A stretch of DNA of 50,454 nt from an uncultured Collinsella sp. (GCA_900752015.1 CAADTZ010000091.1:1-50454); one strand, 5' to 3'. Counted from the first letter of the stretch, positions 1 to 9,083 are shown. Numbers and translations are program-made. The notes: generated from the letters alone by a model not told the origin.

Positions 1-2
1 CC

Positions 3-704
3 GTGCCGGCCGACGCCAAACTGTCTTGCTCGGTGGGCGCCTACGGCCAGGCCGTAAGCGAGCACATGTTTGCCATGGTCCTTTCCATGATGAAGCGCCT
101 GCCCGGCTACCAGGACCTGCAGCGCGAGCATCGCTGGGAGGACTTGGGCCCGGTTACCTCGCTCAAAAATGCCAACGTGCTGGTGCTGGGCGCGGGCGAT
201 ATCGGCGGCCACTTTGCCACGCTCTGCCGCAGCATGGGCGCGCACGTCCGCGGCATCAAGCGCCATCCGCTCGTCTATCCCATTGTGTTTGAGGATATGG
301 ACGGCATGGATGCCCTGTCTGAGCGCTTGGCGGAGGCAGACGTCGTCGCATCCTTTATGCCGAGCACACCCGAGACCCGCGGCCTGGCGAACGCCGAGTT
401 CTTCGCCGCGATGAAACCGGGCGCCTTCTTTGCCAACGGCGGCCGCGGCGACCTTGTGGTCGCCGACGATTTGGTTGCCGCCCTGGAGTCGGGACATCTC
501 GCCGGCGCCGCGGTCGACGTCACCGACCCCGAGCCGCTGCCTGCGACAAGCCCGCTGTGGGATGCACCCAACATGCTCATCACGCCGCATATCTCGGGCT
601 GGTTCCACCTAGAGGCCACACTCAATAATGTGGTCGACATCGCCGCGGAGAATCTGCGTCACCTGCAAGTCGGCGAAACCCTGCGCTGTTGGATTGAGCA
701 CTAA
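3..704 (+). CDS. D-isomer-specific 2-hydroxyacid dehydrogenase, 5'-truncated
   Basis: Partial gene cut by the left edge; 233 residues remain of a family usually about 310-330 long, so the first part of the substrate domain is missing. The visible part holds the Rossmann NAD-binding domain with GAGDIGG near residue 63, the family Arg in GGRGDLV, the acidic residue in DVTDPEPLP and the catalytic His in TPHISGW. These fit the phosphoglycerate dehydrogenase / hydroxypyruvate reductase superfamily, which reduces 2-ketoacids or oxidises D-2-hydroxyacids with NAD(H). The substrate cannot be told from sequence. A structured element (D1) begins six bases after the stop codon. The true start lies outside the window; the GTG at position 3 is only the first possible one visible. 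Confidence 0.85.
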   Translation: MPADAKLSCSVGAYGQAVSEHMFAMVLSMMKRLPGYQDLQREHRWEDLGPVTSLKNANVLVLGAGDIGGHFATLCRSMGAHVRGIKRHPLVYPIVFEDMDGMDALSERLAEADVVASFMPSTPETRGLANAEFFAAMKPGAFFANGGRGDLVVADDLVAALESGHLAGAAVDVTDPEPLPATSPLWDAPNMLITPHISGWFHLEATLNNVVDIAAENLRHLQVGETLRCWIEH

Positions 705-710
705 TCTTGT

Positions 711-860
711 TCCGCCGTTCTAACGAACGGCGGACCGGTCGACGCTGCGCGCCGCCCAGAGCGACAATTTGCCATTCAAAAGGCAAGGCATGACCAGAAG
801 GTCTATGCCTTGCCTTTTTCATGCCAACTTGTTCGCTCTGGACATCGCTCGCTGACGTTT
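711..860 (+). repeat. D-family structured 3' element, copy 1
   Basis: Directly after the dehydrogenase stop. Hairpin 1 is TCCGCCGTTC-TAAC-GAACGGCGGA (711-734). It is followed by GGTCGACGCTGC, then a long hairpin 2 (756-841) closed by CCAGAGCG/CGCTCTGG, with the core GGCAT-GACC-AGAA-GGTC-TATGCC, and then CGCTGACGTTT. The same plan recurs at 41050-41201 with different stem bases that still pair. Confidence 0.75.
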
Positions 861-907
861 GCTCAACCTGCGGTGTCATAACAATTCTGTCCAGCTGTTG
901 GCATTGC

Positions 908-961
908 GGCATTTGCCCAGATAAGACCTGCCAAAGTAAGCCTATCCCTTTTTGGTAGGTT
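908..961 (-). repeat. A-family palindromic repeat, copy 1
   Basis: On the minus strand the element starts at the first base after the apeB stop codon (TAA then AACCTACC). Its stem is about 10 bp (two G-U pairs), around a 13-base loop containing the reverse complement of TAAGCCTATCCCT, followed by TTATCTGGGCAAATG. Related copies lie at 8863, 9956, 39864 and 45378. Confidence 0.7.
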
Positions 962-2347
962 TTAGAGCTCCACGCTTTCGGCGCCGTTGATGGTTAGGTT
1001 GCGCTCGTAGAAGGCGGTGAGAGCGCGGATGGCGTACATCACGTCGCGCACGCCGCCGGTCTCGTAGCTCGAGTGCATGGCAAGCTGCGGCAGGCCCACG
1101 TCAACGGCATGCATGCTCGCCTGCATGTTCGACAGGTTGCCCAGGGTCGAACCGCCCGCCATATCGCTCTTGTTGGCGAAGGCCTGCGTGGGCACGTCGG
1201 CGTCATCGCAGATGGCTTGGAACACCGCGCGGCTAAAGGCATCGGTGCAGTAGTGCTGGTTGGCGGCTTCCTTGATGACAATACCGCCGTTGAGTACGAC
1301 CTGGTTGCGAACATCGCACTTCTCGGCGTGGTTGGGGTGCACGGCATGCGCGTTGTCGCAGCTCACAAGCATCGATGCGGCAAGGGCGCGATGGTACGAC
1401 TCGTCGTCAAAGCCCAGCGATCCGTTAATGCGGCGCAGCGCGTCGGCCAAGAACGTCGACATGGCGCCTTGCTTGGTCTCGGAGCCAACCTCCTCGTTAT
1501 CAAAGCAGCAAAAGACCGAAACATCGTGCGCGTTCTCAGCACCCAAAAATGCCTGCAGCGAGGTGTAGGCGCAGGCCAGATCGTCGAGCTTGGGCGTCGA
1601 GATAAACTCGTCGGCCCAGCCCCAAATGCGCGCATCCTGGCGGTTGACCAGGAACAGATCGCGGCCCAGAATTTGCTCGGGCTCAACATCCAGCTCGTCG
1701 GCGATCAGGGCGTCAAAGTCGCCCTGCTTAAGGTCGCCAGCGCTGATGAGCGGGCACAGGTCAACGGCTCGGTTGGGAGCAAAGCTCTCGTTAACGCCAC
1801 GGTTCATGTGGATGGCAAGGCTCGGGATGATGGCGACTTCGCGCTCGGTAGCGAGCAAACGACTCTCGATACGGTCGCCCTCGCGTACCAGCACGCGGCC
1901 CGCGAGTGCCAGCGGACGGTCGAACCAGGTGTAGTCGATCATGCCGCCGTAGGCCTCGGTGTTCAGGCGCAGCGTCTCGCCCGCGCCGTCGAGCTCGGGC
2001 ACGGCCTTAACCTTAAACGTAGGCGAGTCGCTGTGCGACGCCGTCAGCTGAAAATGGTAGTCGCCGGCAACGCCGTCCTCGCCCCACGTCGCAGCCAGGT
2101 CCTCGCCCACCTTAAAGGCAACAACGCTCGAGGTGTTGCGCTGCGTGTAATAACGCCCGCCCGGTTCGATGTCCCACGCCGCATTCTCGGGCAGGTAGGT
2201 AAAGCCCGCCTCGTCGAGCTCGGCCATAATGGTCGCTGCCGTATGGAACATGCTGGGGCATGCCTCGATAAAGTCAATGAGGTCGTTGGCGGCCTCGATA
2301 TCGTCGGCCGTCACGTGCACGCGCTCGGGCGCTTCCTGATCCGTCAT
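962..2347 (-). CDS. apeB: M18 family aminopeptidase
   Basis: Cytosolic zinc aminopeptidase that removes N-terminal, typically acidic, residues from peptides. The product has 461 residues, normal for bacterial M18. Metal-site motifs are visible: SHSDSPTFKVK (His/Asp ligands), DNEEVGS (catalytic Glu pair) and a C-terminal MHSSYE stretch with a ligand His. The ATG at 2347 was chosen because AGGGGAG stands just upstream and the family homology starts at the HVTADDIEAANDLIDF region; a longer reading frame upstream has no Shine-Dalgarno. It is divergent from the amide hydrolase at 2509, with which it shares a 161-base promoter region. Its stop codon abuts an A-family repeat that may act as its terminator. 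Confidence 0.93.
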   Translation of the reverse strand: MTDQEAPERVHVTADDIEAANDLIDFIEACPSMFHTAATIMAELDEAGFTYLPENAAWDIEPGGRYYTQRNTSSVVAFKVGEDLAATWGEDGVAGDYHFQLTASHSDSPTFKVKAVPELDGAGETLRLNTEAYGGMIDYTWFDRPLALAGRVLVREGDRIESRLLATEREVAIIPSLAIHMNRGVNESFAPNRAVDLCPLISAGDLKQGDFDALIADELDVEPEQILGRDLFLVNRQDARIWGWADEFISTPKLDDLACAYTSLQAFLGAENAHDVSVFCCFDNEEVGSETKQGAMSTFLADALRRINGSLGFDDESYHRALAASMLVSCDNAHAVHPNHAEKCDVRNQVVLNGGIVIKEAANQHYCTDAFSRAVFQAICDDADVPTQAFANKSDMAGGSTLGNLSNMQASMHAVDVGLPQLAMHSSYETGGVRDVMYAIRALTAFYERNLTINGAESVEL

Positions 2348-2508
2348 GCTCTCCCCTTTCGCTGGGTTGATGGTCCCCTCCAGCATACCCCGCCACGCCA
2401 GCGCTGCACTCTTCATTCCATGTTTAATCCCGCGCCGCTCACCAAGTTGAGCTATCATGCCCGTGCACCTTTTGCGACAATTACGCTAACAGGACGAGAG
2501 GAGTCGTC

Positions 2509-3594
2509 ATGAAGCCACGTAACATTGCCATCGCCTGCGGTGTCGCGGGAGTCGCCGTCGGCCTTGCCGCTGCCACCGGTATCGTTTATCACAAGCAAAT
2601 CAAGTCCGCCGCGTCGCTCAAACGCTTGACCGGCTACGCGGATGGCTATGACCTGTACGCAATCGACATCGCCTACGACTACGATCTTGATCGCATCATC
2701 GCCGCTGGCGTGCGCGACGACCAGGCCTACATCGATGCCGTGGTGGCGCAGGTGCTGCCCGGTGTGCCGGTACATGTCCAGGCGCCCCAGTTTGCCTGCA
2801 GCGCTTTTGTCGCCGTAGATGCCGAAGGCCGCGTGCGCACCGGTCGCAATTACGACTTTAAAGACGACACCTCGGCGCTGCTGGTGCGCAATCACCCACG
2901 CGGCGGCTATGCTTCCATCGGGTTTGCCGCCCTTAACAACCTGGGCGATAACACTCCGCTTGACTCCGTCGCCGGACGTGCCGCCGCACTCATGGGCCCA
3001 TTTGCCCAGCTCGACGGTGTTAACGAATGCGGCGTGTCCATTGCCGTACTCACTCTGGATTCCAAGCCCTGTGACCAGGACACGCAACGCCCCGTCATCA
3101 ATACCTCGCTCGCCATCCGTCTGGTGCTCGACCGTGCCGCCACCACGCAGGAGGCCGTCGACCTGCTTTCTGCCTACGACATGCACGCCATGGCCGGACG
3201 CGACTACCACTTCTTTATCAACGACGCCGCCGGTGACGCGCGCGTAGTAGAGTGGGATCCGCACGATCCGGACCGCGCTTTCAAAGCGACTCCTGTACGC
3301 CAGGTTACGAACTTCTATGCCTGCTATGGCGACGAAGTGCTGCCCAATCAAAAGAATGGCGAGCTGGGCCATGGTAAAGAGCGCGCCGTCGCAATCGCCG
3401 ATGTCCTTGACGCCCATGTCGGTGCCCAAGACGAAACGATTGTCTGGGAAGCCCTGCGCGCCGCAGCGCAAGAGCCCAATCCGGAAGACATCACCAGCAA
3501 TACGCAATGGTCGGTCGTCTTTGACAATACCGAACCCGCCGCCGCTATTACGCTGCGCCGCCACTGGGGCGACATCGACGCCTTCGCACTGTAA
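2509..3594 (+). CDS. Linear amide C-N hydrolase (Ntn hydrolase, choloylglycine/acyltransferase superfamily)
   Basis: Ntn-type hydrolase of 361 residues. An N-terminal hydrophobic segment (about residues 6-27) predicts a signal anchor, so the enzyme probably faces outward. The candidate nucleophile is Cys97 in QFACSAF, followed by the family's G-R-NYDF block (GRNYDF). In relatives such as isopenicillin acyltransferase and acid-ceramidase-like enzymes the chain is cleaved just before this Cys; that is established for the superfamily and inferred here. Bile-salt hydrolase is a relative, but that enzyme has its Cys at position 2, so substrate assignment to bile acids is not supported. The SD is GAGAGGAG, seven bases before the ATG. 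A hairpin (3662-3696) follows the gene. Confidence 0.8.
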   Translation: MKPRNIAIACGVAGVAVGLAAATGIVYHKQIKSAASLKRLTGYADGYDLYAIDIAYDYDLDRIIAAGVRDDQAYIDAVVAQVLPGVPVHVQAPQFACSAFVAVDAEGRVRTGRNYDFKDDTSALLVRNHPRGGYASIGFAALNNLGDNTPLDSVAGRAAALMGPFAQLDGVNECGVSIAVLTLDSKPCDQDTQRPVINTSLAIRLVLDRAATTQEAVDLLSAYDMHAMAGRDYHFFINDAAGDARVVEWDPHDPDRAFKATPVRQVTNFYACYGDEVLPNQKNGELGHGKERAVAIADVLDAHVGAQDETIVWEALRAAAQEPNPEDITSNTQWSVVFDNTEPAAAITLRRHWGDIDAFAL

Positions 3595-3661
3595 GGAGCC
3601 AGGCCCGTCGACCTTACGCTCGCCTGACGTTGCTTACATTTCCATACGCTTGAGCTAACAC

Positions 3662-3696
3662 GTTTTACCCCGCGTCAACAGTGTGCGGGGGTAAAC
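3662..3696 (+). terminator. Hairpin after the amide hydrolase
   Basis: GTTTTACCCCGC (3662-3673) pairs with GCGGGGGTAAAC (3685-3696). Only a short mixed T/A tract follows. It probably ends the hydrolase transcript; pfkA starts 38 bases later. Confidence 0.55.
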
Positions 3697-3733
3697 TTAT
3701 GCGCATGTTATAACTTGCCCGGAAGGATTCATC

Positions 3734-4813
3734 ATGCTTAGGATCGGTCTTCTTACCAGTGGCGGCGACTGCCAAGCACTCAACGCTACCATGCGCGGCA
3801 TTGTAAAAACGCTTATGGCCAATAGCGAAGAGCCTATCGAGATCTATGGTTTTGAGGACGGCTACCAGGGCCTTATCTACAGCAGATTCCGCGTCATGAC
3901 GCCCGCCGATTTTAGCGGCATCCTTACCCGTGGCGGTACCATCCTGGGCACAAGCCGTACGCCGTTCAAACGCTTAGACATTCCCGAGGCCGACGGCGTC
4001 GAGAAGGTGCCGGCGATGGTCCACACCTATCATAAGCTGCAGCTCGACTGCCTGTTTATGTTGGGCGGCAACGGTTCCACCAAGACCGCCAACCGCCTGC
4101 GCGAAGAGGGCCTCAACGTTATCGCCCTGCCTAAGACCATCGATAACGACACCTGGGGCACCGAGTTGACGTTTGGCTTTACGAGCGCCATCGACGTCGC
4201 CACCAAGTGCATCGACGACATCCACACCACCGCCTCGAGTCACGGCCGCGTGTTTGTCATCGAGATCATGGGCCACAAGGTCGGCTGGATTCCGTTGTAT
4301 GCCGGCGTCGCGGGCGGCGCGGACGTCATCCTGATCCCCGAGATCCCCTACGACATGGATAACGTCATCAAGACCATCGAGCATCGCATGGAGACCGGCA
4401 GTCGCTTTACCATCGTGGCCGTCGCCGAGGGTGCCATCTCCAAGGAGGACGCGGCGCTGTCCAAGAAGGAGTACAAGAAAAAGCTCGCCGAGCGCACAAG
4501 CCCGTCGATCGTCTACGACATCGCCAAGGAGATTGAGGCCAAGACCGGTCGCGAGACCCGCGTCGCCATCCCCGGTCACACGCAGCGCGGCGGCCAGCCC
4601 GACGCTCAGGACCGCATCTTTGCGACCCAGTGCGGCGTCGAGGCGGCGCTCGGCTGCCTGCGCGGCGAGTTTGGCTACATGATTGCCCTGCGTGACGGCA
4701 AGATGTGCCACATGCCGCTCGAGGAGGTCGCCGGCAAGCTCAAGTTTGTCGACCCCCAGAGCGATCTGGTGCGCGAGGCCAAGGCGTTGGGCATCAGCTT
4801 CGGCGACGAATAA
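3734..4813 (+). CDS. pfkA: 6-phosphofructokinase
   Basis: Catalyses the committed glycolytic step, fructose 6-phosphate to fructose 1,6-bisphosphate. The 359-residue protein carries TSGGDCQALN at the N-terminus, GGNGSTKTA, PKTIDND (with the catalytic Asp), the substrate-binding EIMGH and PGHTQRGG. In the GGxGS segment the Gly at the E. coli 104 position favours ATP over pyrophosphate, while the Lys of PKTIDND is the form seen in actinobacterial group III enzymes. The preceding residue is Asn where E. coli has Asp103 (actinobacteria often have Glu), which is worth noting. The SD GGAAGGA precedes the ATG. An L-family element begins 23 bases after the stop. Confidence 0.92.
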   Translation: MLRIGLLTSGGDCQALNATMRGIVKTLMANSEEPIEIYGFEDGYQGLIYSRFRVMTPADFSGILTRGGTILGTSRTPFKRLDIPEADGVEKVPAMVHTYHKLQLDCLFMLGGNGSTKTANRLREEGLNVIALPKTIDNDTWGTELTFGFTSAIDVATKCIDDIHTTASSHGRVFVIEIMGHKVGWIPLYAGVAGGADVILIPEIPYDMDNVIKTIEHRMETGSRFTIVAVAEGAISKEDAALSKKEYKKKLAERTSPSIVYDIAKEIEAKTGRETRVAIPGHTQRGGQPDAQDRIFATQCGVEAALGCLRGEFGYMIALRDGKMCHMPLEEVAGKLKFVDPQSDLVREAKALGISFGDE

Positions 4814-4836
4814 CCTCGGCCGAAACTGCTCTCATC

Positions 4837-4956
4837 GGAGGCCCCAGGGCTTACCTCCCAAATCGTCCTCGGACATGTCAGGACCCCGCTGTGCGCTTCG
4901 CGCGGCGGGGTCCTTCCGTCCTGCGGAAAGATTTGGGAGGTAAGCCCTGGGCCTCC
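4837..4956 (+). repeat. L-family long palindromic 3' element, copy 1 (after pfkA)
   Basis: Outer arms 4837-4864 and 4930-4956 pair over about 27 bp with one bulged base (…CCCAAATC / GATTTGGG…). Inside are GTCCTC, helix GGAC/GTCC, inner stem GGACCCCGC/GCGGGGTCC with a TTC-type loop, then TGCGGAAA. It reads in the same direction as pfkA. Confidence 0.85.
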
Positions 4957-5243
4957 TGCGGCAACTGGGGAGGCCGAGGCTATTCGCCTTCTTGCTGCGG
5001 GTGCGTGGGGTAGGATGCGACGTGCATTTTTGGGAGTTTTCAGCAGCTGAGGATGCCTGCATACTGGATTTTGGACGAAAGGCAGGCACTATGGGCCGCA
5101 TCCTGTGGAAAATGAGCGGCTCTTGAGGCGCTGGGGGCTCTTAATCAGGGCTTTCAGCGCAGTTTTGCGCGCCCGCGGGCTCCGGGATGCTGAATACTCC
5201 GGAATTTGTACGCCGCCCCCGGGGGTACCTGTGGACAAATAGC
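4957..5243. other. Intergenic DNA with no recognised gene
   Basis: Between the L element and the terminator of the converging ABC gene no reading frame with a credible start and SD was found. Short open frames here look like chance. Confidence 0.5.
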
Positions 5244-5280
5244 AATCGCCCCGCCGAAATATGCATTCGGCGGGGCGATT
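5244..5280 (-). terminator. Strong terminator hairpin for the ABC permease operon
   Basis: A perfect 15-bp stem, AATCGCCCCGCCGAA (5244-5258) with TTCGGCGGGGCGATT (5266-5280), loop ATATGCA. It lies 59 bases beyond the stop of the minus-strand permease and may serve both converging transcripts. Confidence 0.75.
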
Positions 5281-5339
5281 TATGCAATAAAGCGACTGTG
5301 GCACGTCGCAGCTCGCTACAACTCGAATCCGAGAACAGG

Positions 5340-8105
5340 TTACTCGGCGCTCTTGAGGGCGCCGACCATGTCGATCTTGTTGAGCGTTCGGTTGGTGACG
5401 AGGTTGACGATAAACGTAAAGACAAAGGAAAGCACTACGGCGAGCACATAACTCAGCGGCTCGACCTCAACGTCAAAGTAGAGCGACGGCATCTGCAGAA
5501 TGTACGTAAAGCTCTCGGCCAGCAGGCTACCCAGCGGCACGCCCAGCGCGGCGCCAATCGCCGTGAGGATCAACGTCTCCTTGTTGACGTAGTGGTGCAC
5601 CTCGCCACGGCGGAAGCCCAGCACCTTGATGGTCGCCAGCTCGCGCTCGCGCTCGGAGATGTTGGTGTTGGACAGCGTAAACACCACCACAAACGACAGG
5701 CACGCCGCCATAAAGGTCACAAGTACCACGACGGAATTGATGATAGTGAAGTTCGCCTCATAATTTTCCCAATGCTCGGCCGTGCTCGAGATGGTGAGCC
5801 AACCGTCGTTCTTAAGCTTCTTGCTAAACGCAATCTGGTCAGAAGATGAGCCCTTAAGCAGCGCAAAGATGCCGTTAAGACGCGCGCTTCGGTCGAACGC
5901 GCGCTCATAGGTGCTCTGCGTCATATAGAGCGTGTTGCCCAGATAGTTGAGCGAAATGTCGCTAACCTTGACCTTGGCGACGTTGAGCGACGAATCCTGG
6001 ACGTGTGCTGTGTCGCCCGGCTGAATCCCCAGCACCAGTTGCGAGCTCTTGCTCAAGTACACGTCCCCGTCACGCAAGGCGAGCGGTTCTTTGGACTCAT
6101 CCTCCAGGCGCACGTAGTCACCCAAGTCACCCGTGCGGTCGTCGGGAATCACAATGAGCTGTACGGTCTCGCTCTTGCCGCCAAACGTAAAAGTGACGTT
6201 GTCGGTCATGATCGGCAGCGTCGAAGTCACGGTCACGTCGGAATCCTTGGCCGCGCTTCGCTCGTCGAGCGCCGCGCACGTCTGCGTAAAGTCATCGGGA
6301 TTGGCAACCGCCAGCAGGTCATAGCGCGTGATATGCCCGTACTGTTTGGGCGAAAGCGCCACCGACGTATCGCGGATGCCCATGCCGCAGATCACGAGCG
6401 CCGTGCAGCCGGCGATACCGAAGATGGTCATAAGGGCACGCTTTTTGTAGCGGAACAGGTTACGCGCTGCCACCTTGTTCAAAAAGCCCATGCGGTGCCA
6501 GATAAAGCCGATGCGCTCAAGCAAGATACGCGAGCCGGCACGCGGCGCCTTGGGGCGCATGAGCGAAGCCGGCGTCTCGGCCATCTCGTGGCGGCAGGCG
6601 ATAATCGTGGCGCCCACCACGCCCACGGCAAACAGCGCAACCGACACGAGCGACGACACGATGTCGTACGAAAGCAGCATCTGGGGCAGAGAGTACATGT
6701 CATCGAACACCGTAAACAGGAACAGCGGCAGCCCCACAAAGCCGATGATGTTGCCGAGCACGCCGCCGATCAGACAAGCCCACAGCGCATAGTCCACGTA
6801 TTTGGACAGGATACGTCCGCGCGAATAGCCGAGCGCCTTGTACAGGCCAATGAGCGTGCGCTCCTCCTCGACCATACGTGTGGCGGTGGTAAGGCTGATG
6901 AGCACGGCGACGATAAAGAAGATGAACGGGAACACCGTGGCGATGGCCTCAATTGACGAGCTATCGCTTTCCACGCTCGAGTAGCTTGCGATATTGCCGC
7001 GGTCCTGGATGTACCAGGTGCATTCGCCTAGGTCGGAAAGCTCGGCGCGGGCATCGGCAAAATGCTGGTCGGCGGCGGCGCGGCGCTGGTCCAGGTCGGC
7101 TTGCGCCTGCACACGCTCCTCGCTGCCCTCTGTCATGCGGTTGATGTTATCCTGCTCGATCCCAAAGAGCATGGCGGCCTGGCGCTCGGCCGCATCCAAG
7201 CTTGCCGGCGTGTCGACCGTCAGCTCCTGAGCGCGCGCCTTCTCACGCTCCTCGCGGATCTTCTCGATATTGCCCTTGGCCTCATTAATCTTTGCCGCGT
7301 AGGCATCCGAATAGGAGTTGAGGCTCTTGGCCCCCTCGACGATCACGTGGACCGCGGAGTAGGAAGAAGATGCCGCGGCATCCTCGCTCACATAGAACTT
7401 ATAGTCCGCAGTCGAAGCAGCGCGAAAGGCGTTGACTGTCGAGTCGGAGCTCACATCAGTAGGATCGAGAACCTCGGCCGTAATGGTGTAATCGCCCGCA
7501 GCAAACTGGTCCTTGGCGCTTTGGTTCGACGAGCTCGCATCATTGGCGGCAAAACTCACCGTATCGCCGAGCTTTTTGCCCGAAGCCTTCAGGAATTTCG
7601 AAGTCACCGCGACCTCGCCGGCGCTCTCGGGCAAATCGCCGCTCACCAGCACCGGTTGATCGATATTCTCTTTGGAAAGGCTCTGCACGACTACGCGCTC
7701 GCGCGTGGTACCAACGGCGGTATAGGCAGTCTCGGTATAGATGCCCTCGGCCGTCTCGACGCCATCGACCTCTTGGATCGCAGCAAGATCGTCGCGCGTA
7801 AGACCATAGGTCGACTGCACGTTGATGTCATAAACATTCTGCTGGTCAAAGTAAGCGTCGACCGAATCGCACAGATCCTCGCAACCCGCCTTAAGACCGC
7901 ACATCACACTCACGCCGAGCGCGGTGATGACCACGATGGACAAGAAGCGCTTAAGACTGCCTCGGATTGTGCGGTAGATGCCACGGCGAAACACCGCCGG
8001 CACCATATCGTTTGAGCTTTGGGCAGTGCGGTAGGTCGTAAAATCCTGCTCGCGCTCCGTGTTCTGCGCGTCGCGGCGTAGGCTGTTTTGGCGATCCTGA
8101 TTCAT
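5340..8105 (-). CDS. FtsX/MacB-type ABC transporter permease
   Basis: Large membrane protein (921 residues) with the two-module FtsX layout. One TM helix near residues 43-63 is followed by a long extracytoplasmic region with a coiled coil (about 255-340, rich in Glu/Arg/Ala/Gln). Then come three TM helices around 380-500, a second extracytoplasmic domain, and three C-terminal TM helices (about 790-915). It works with the ATPase encoded just upstream. Such pairs act as mechanotransmitters or export lipids/peptides; the substrate is unknown. The ATG at 8105 is five bases after the ATPase stop; a GTG at 8117 overlapping that stop is the alternative, and neither has a strong SD, so translational coupling is likely. 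Confidence 0.85.
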   Translation of the reverse strand: MNQDRQNSLRRDAQNTEREQDFTTYRTAQSSNDMVPAVFRRGIYRTIRGSLKRFLSIVVITALGVSVMCGLKAGCEDLCDSVDAYFDQQNVYDINVQSTYGLTRDDLAAIQEVDGVETAEGIYTETAYTAVGTTRERVVVQSLSKENIDQPVLVSGDLPESAGEVAVTSKFLKASGKKLGDTVSFAANDASSSNQSAKDQFAAGDYTITAEVLDPTDVSSDSTVNAFRAASTADYKFYVSEDAAASSSYSAVHVIVEGAKSLNSYSDAYAAKINEAKGNIEKIREEREKARAQELTVDTPASLDAAERQAAMLFGIEQDNINRMTEGSEERVQAQADLDQRRAAADQHFADARAELSDLGECTWYIQDRGNIASYSSVESDSSSIEAIATVFPFIFFIVAVLISLTTATRMVEEERTLIGLYKALGYSRGRILSKYVDYALWACLIGGVLGNIIGFVGLPLFLFTVFDDMYSLPQMLLSYDIVSSLVSVALFAVGVVGATIIACRHEMAETPASLMRPKAPRAGSRILLERIGFIWHRMGFLNKVAARNLFRYKKRALMTIFGIAGCTALVICGMGIRDTSVALSPKQYGHITRYDLLAVANPDDFTQTCAALDERSAAKDSDVTVTSTLPIMTDNVTFTFGGKSETVQLIVIPDDRTGDLGDYVRLEDESKEPLALRDGDVYLSKSSQLVLGIQPGDTAHVQDSSLNVAKVKVSDISLNYLGNTLYMTQSTYERAFDRSARLNGIFALLKGSSSDQIAFSKKLKNDGWLTISSTAEHWENYEANFTIINSVVVLVTFMAACLSFVVVFTLSNTNISERERELATIKVLGFRRGEVHHYVNKETLILTAIGAALGVPLGSLLAESFTYILQMPSLYFDVEVEPLSYVLAVVLSFVFTFIVNLVTNRTLNKIDMVGALKSAE

Positions 8106-8110
8106 GGGCA

Positions 8111-8812
8111 CTACCACTCGATTGTCTCGATCGGCACGGGATTTTGCTGGACCGTCTCGCTCTCCACGCGACCACTCTTAAAGCGGATCAGGCGATCGGC
8201 CATGGGCGCGAGCGCGGAGTTGTGCGTGATGATGATGACCGTAATGCCCTGCTTGCGGCAGGTATCCTGCAGCAGCTGCAAGATCTGCTTGCCGGTTTTA
8301 TAGTCGAGTGCGCCCGTGGGCTCGTCGCACAGGAGCAACTTGGGGTTTTTGGCCAGCGCGCGGGCGATGGACACACGCTGCTGCTCGCCGCCCGAAAGCT
8401 GCGCCGGAAAGTTGCCCAGGCGCTCGCCCAGGCCAACCTGACGAAGCGTTTGCTCGGCATCGAGCGAATCGGGGCAGATTTGCGCCGCGAGCTCAACGTT
8501 TTCGAGCGCCGTCAGGTTGGGGACCAGATTGTAGAACTGGAAGACAAAGCCGACGTCGGCGCGGCGGTATTCCACGAGCTGCGCCTCGTTGGCGGAGCTC
8601 ACGTCGCGCCCGTCCACCGTTACGGTGCCGGAGGTTACCGTGTCCATGCCGCCCAGGATGTTGAGCGCCGTGGTCTTGCCGGCACCCGAGGCGCCCAGGA
8701 TAATGGCGAGCTCACCGCGCTCGACCGTAAAACTCGCGCCGTCGAGTGCGTGAATGCGGGCGTCGCCCTCGCCGTATGCCTTGATGACGTCTTTGAATTC
8801 GATATAAGCCAT
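8111..8812 (-). CDS. ABC transporter ATP-binding protein (MacB/LolD type)
   Basis: ATPase of 233 residues with Walker A GASGAGKTTALN, signature LSGGEQQRVSIARAL, Walker B LLLCDEPTGALD and a switch His in IITHN. The PTGALD block is typical of the MacB/LolD/BceA group. It drives the FtsX-type permease encoded immediately downstream on the same strand, so the two form an operon. The start is the ATG after ATTAATCG; the Shine-Dalgarno is weak. Confidence 0.92.
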   Translation of the reverse strand: MAYIEFKDVIKAYGEGDARIHALDGASFTVERGELAIILGASGAGKTTALNILGGMDTVTSGTVTVDGRDVSSANEAQLVEYRRADVGFVFQFYNLVPNLTALENVELAAQICPDSLDAEQTLRQVGLGERLGNFPAQLSGGEQQRVSIARALAKNPKLLLCDEPTGALDYKTGKQILQLLQDTCRKQGITVIIITHNSALAPMADRLIRFKSGRVESETVQQNPVPIETIEW

Positions 8813-8862
8813 CGATTAATTCCCATCTGGTCGGATAACTCTTTAGTATTACCCATTTCCCA

Positions 8863-8914
8863 CCGACCAAAAAGGGACAGGTTTATTTTGGCAGGTTTTA
8901 TATGGGGAAACGGC
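8863..8914 (+). repeat. A-family palindromic repeat, copy 2
   Basis: Core CCGACCAAAA, loop AGGGACAGGTTTA, TTTTGGCAGG, then TTTTATATGGGGAAACGGC. It lies between the divergent ABC operon and the GyrI-like gene, so unlike copies 1, 3 and 5 it does not abut a stop codon. Confidence 0.65.
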
Positions 8915-9013
8915 AGCTATAGATGAGGCGCCGGGGAGGCAGAGAAATCATCGACGGGGTCAGGCCGACCGCCAAACACAACGCACGTATCTCTATCTGT
9001 CAGCCAAATCATT

Positions 9014-9027
9014 CGAACAGCTGTTCG
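9014..9027 (+). promoter_or_regulatory. LexA-like operator and promoter of the GyrI-like gene
   Basis: CGAACAGCTGTTCG is a perfect 14-bp palindrome. It matches the Gram-positive/actinobacterial SOS box (CGAAC-N4-GTTCG). A TATGAT -10-like hexamer (9032-9037) follows at once, so a repressor bound here would cover the -35 region. The start codon is at 9084. Confidence 0.5.
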
Positions 9028-9083
9028 TTTCTATGATATGATTCCGCTATCTAAGCAGGCCAATACGCAGAAAGGCGGCCAAC

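Noticed and set aside
1073..2512. Long + strand open frame opposite the M18 aminopeptidase gene
   Set aside because: It mirrors the real gene on the other strand, its translation has no domain, and the minus-strand protein has clear M18 motifs and an SD.
2509..3594. Bile-salt hydrolase
   Set aside because: True bile-salt hydrolases have the catalytic Cys at position 2; here the likely nucleophile is Cys97 after a membrane anchor, fitting another branch of the superfamily.
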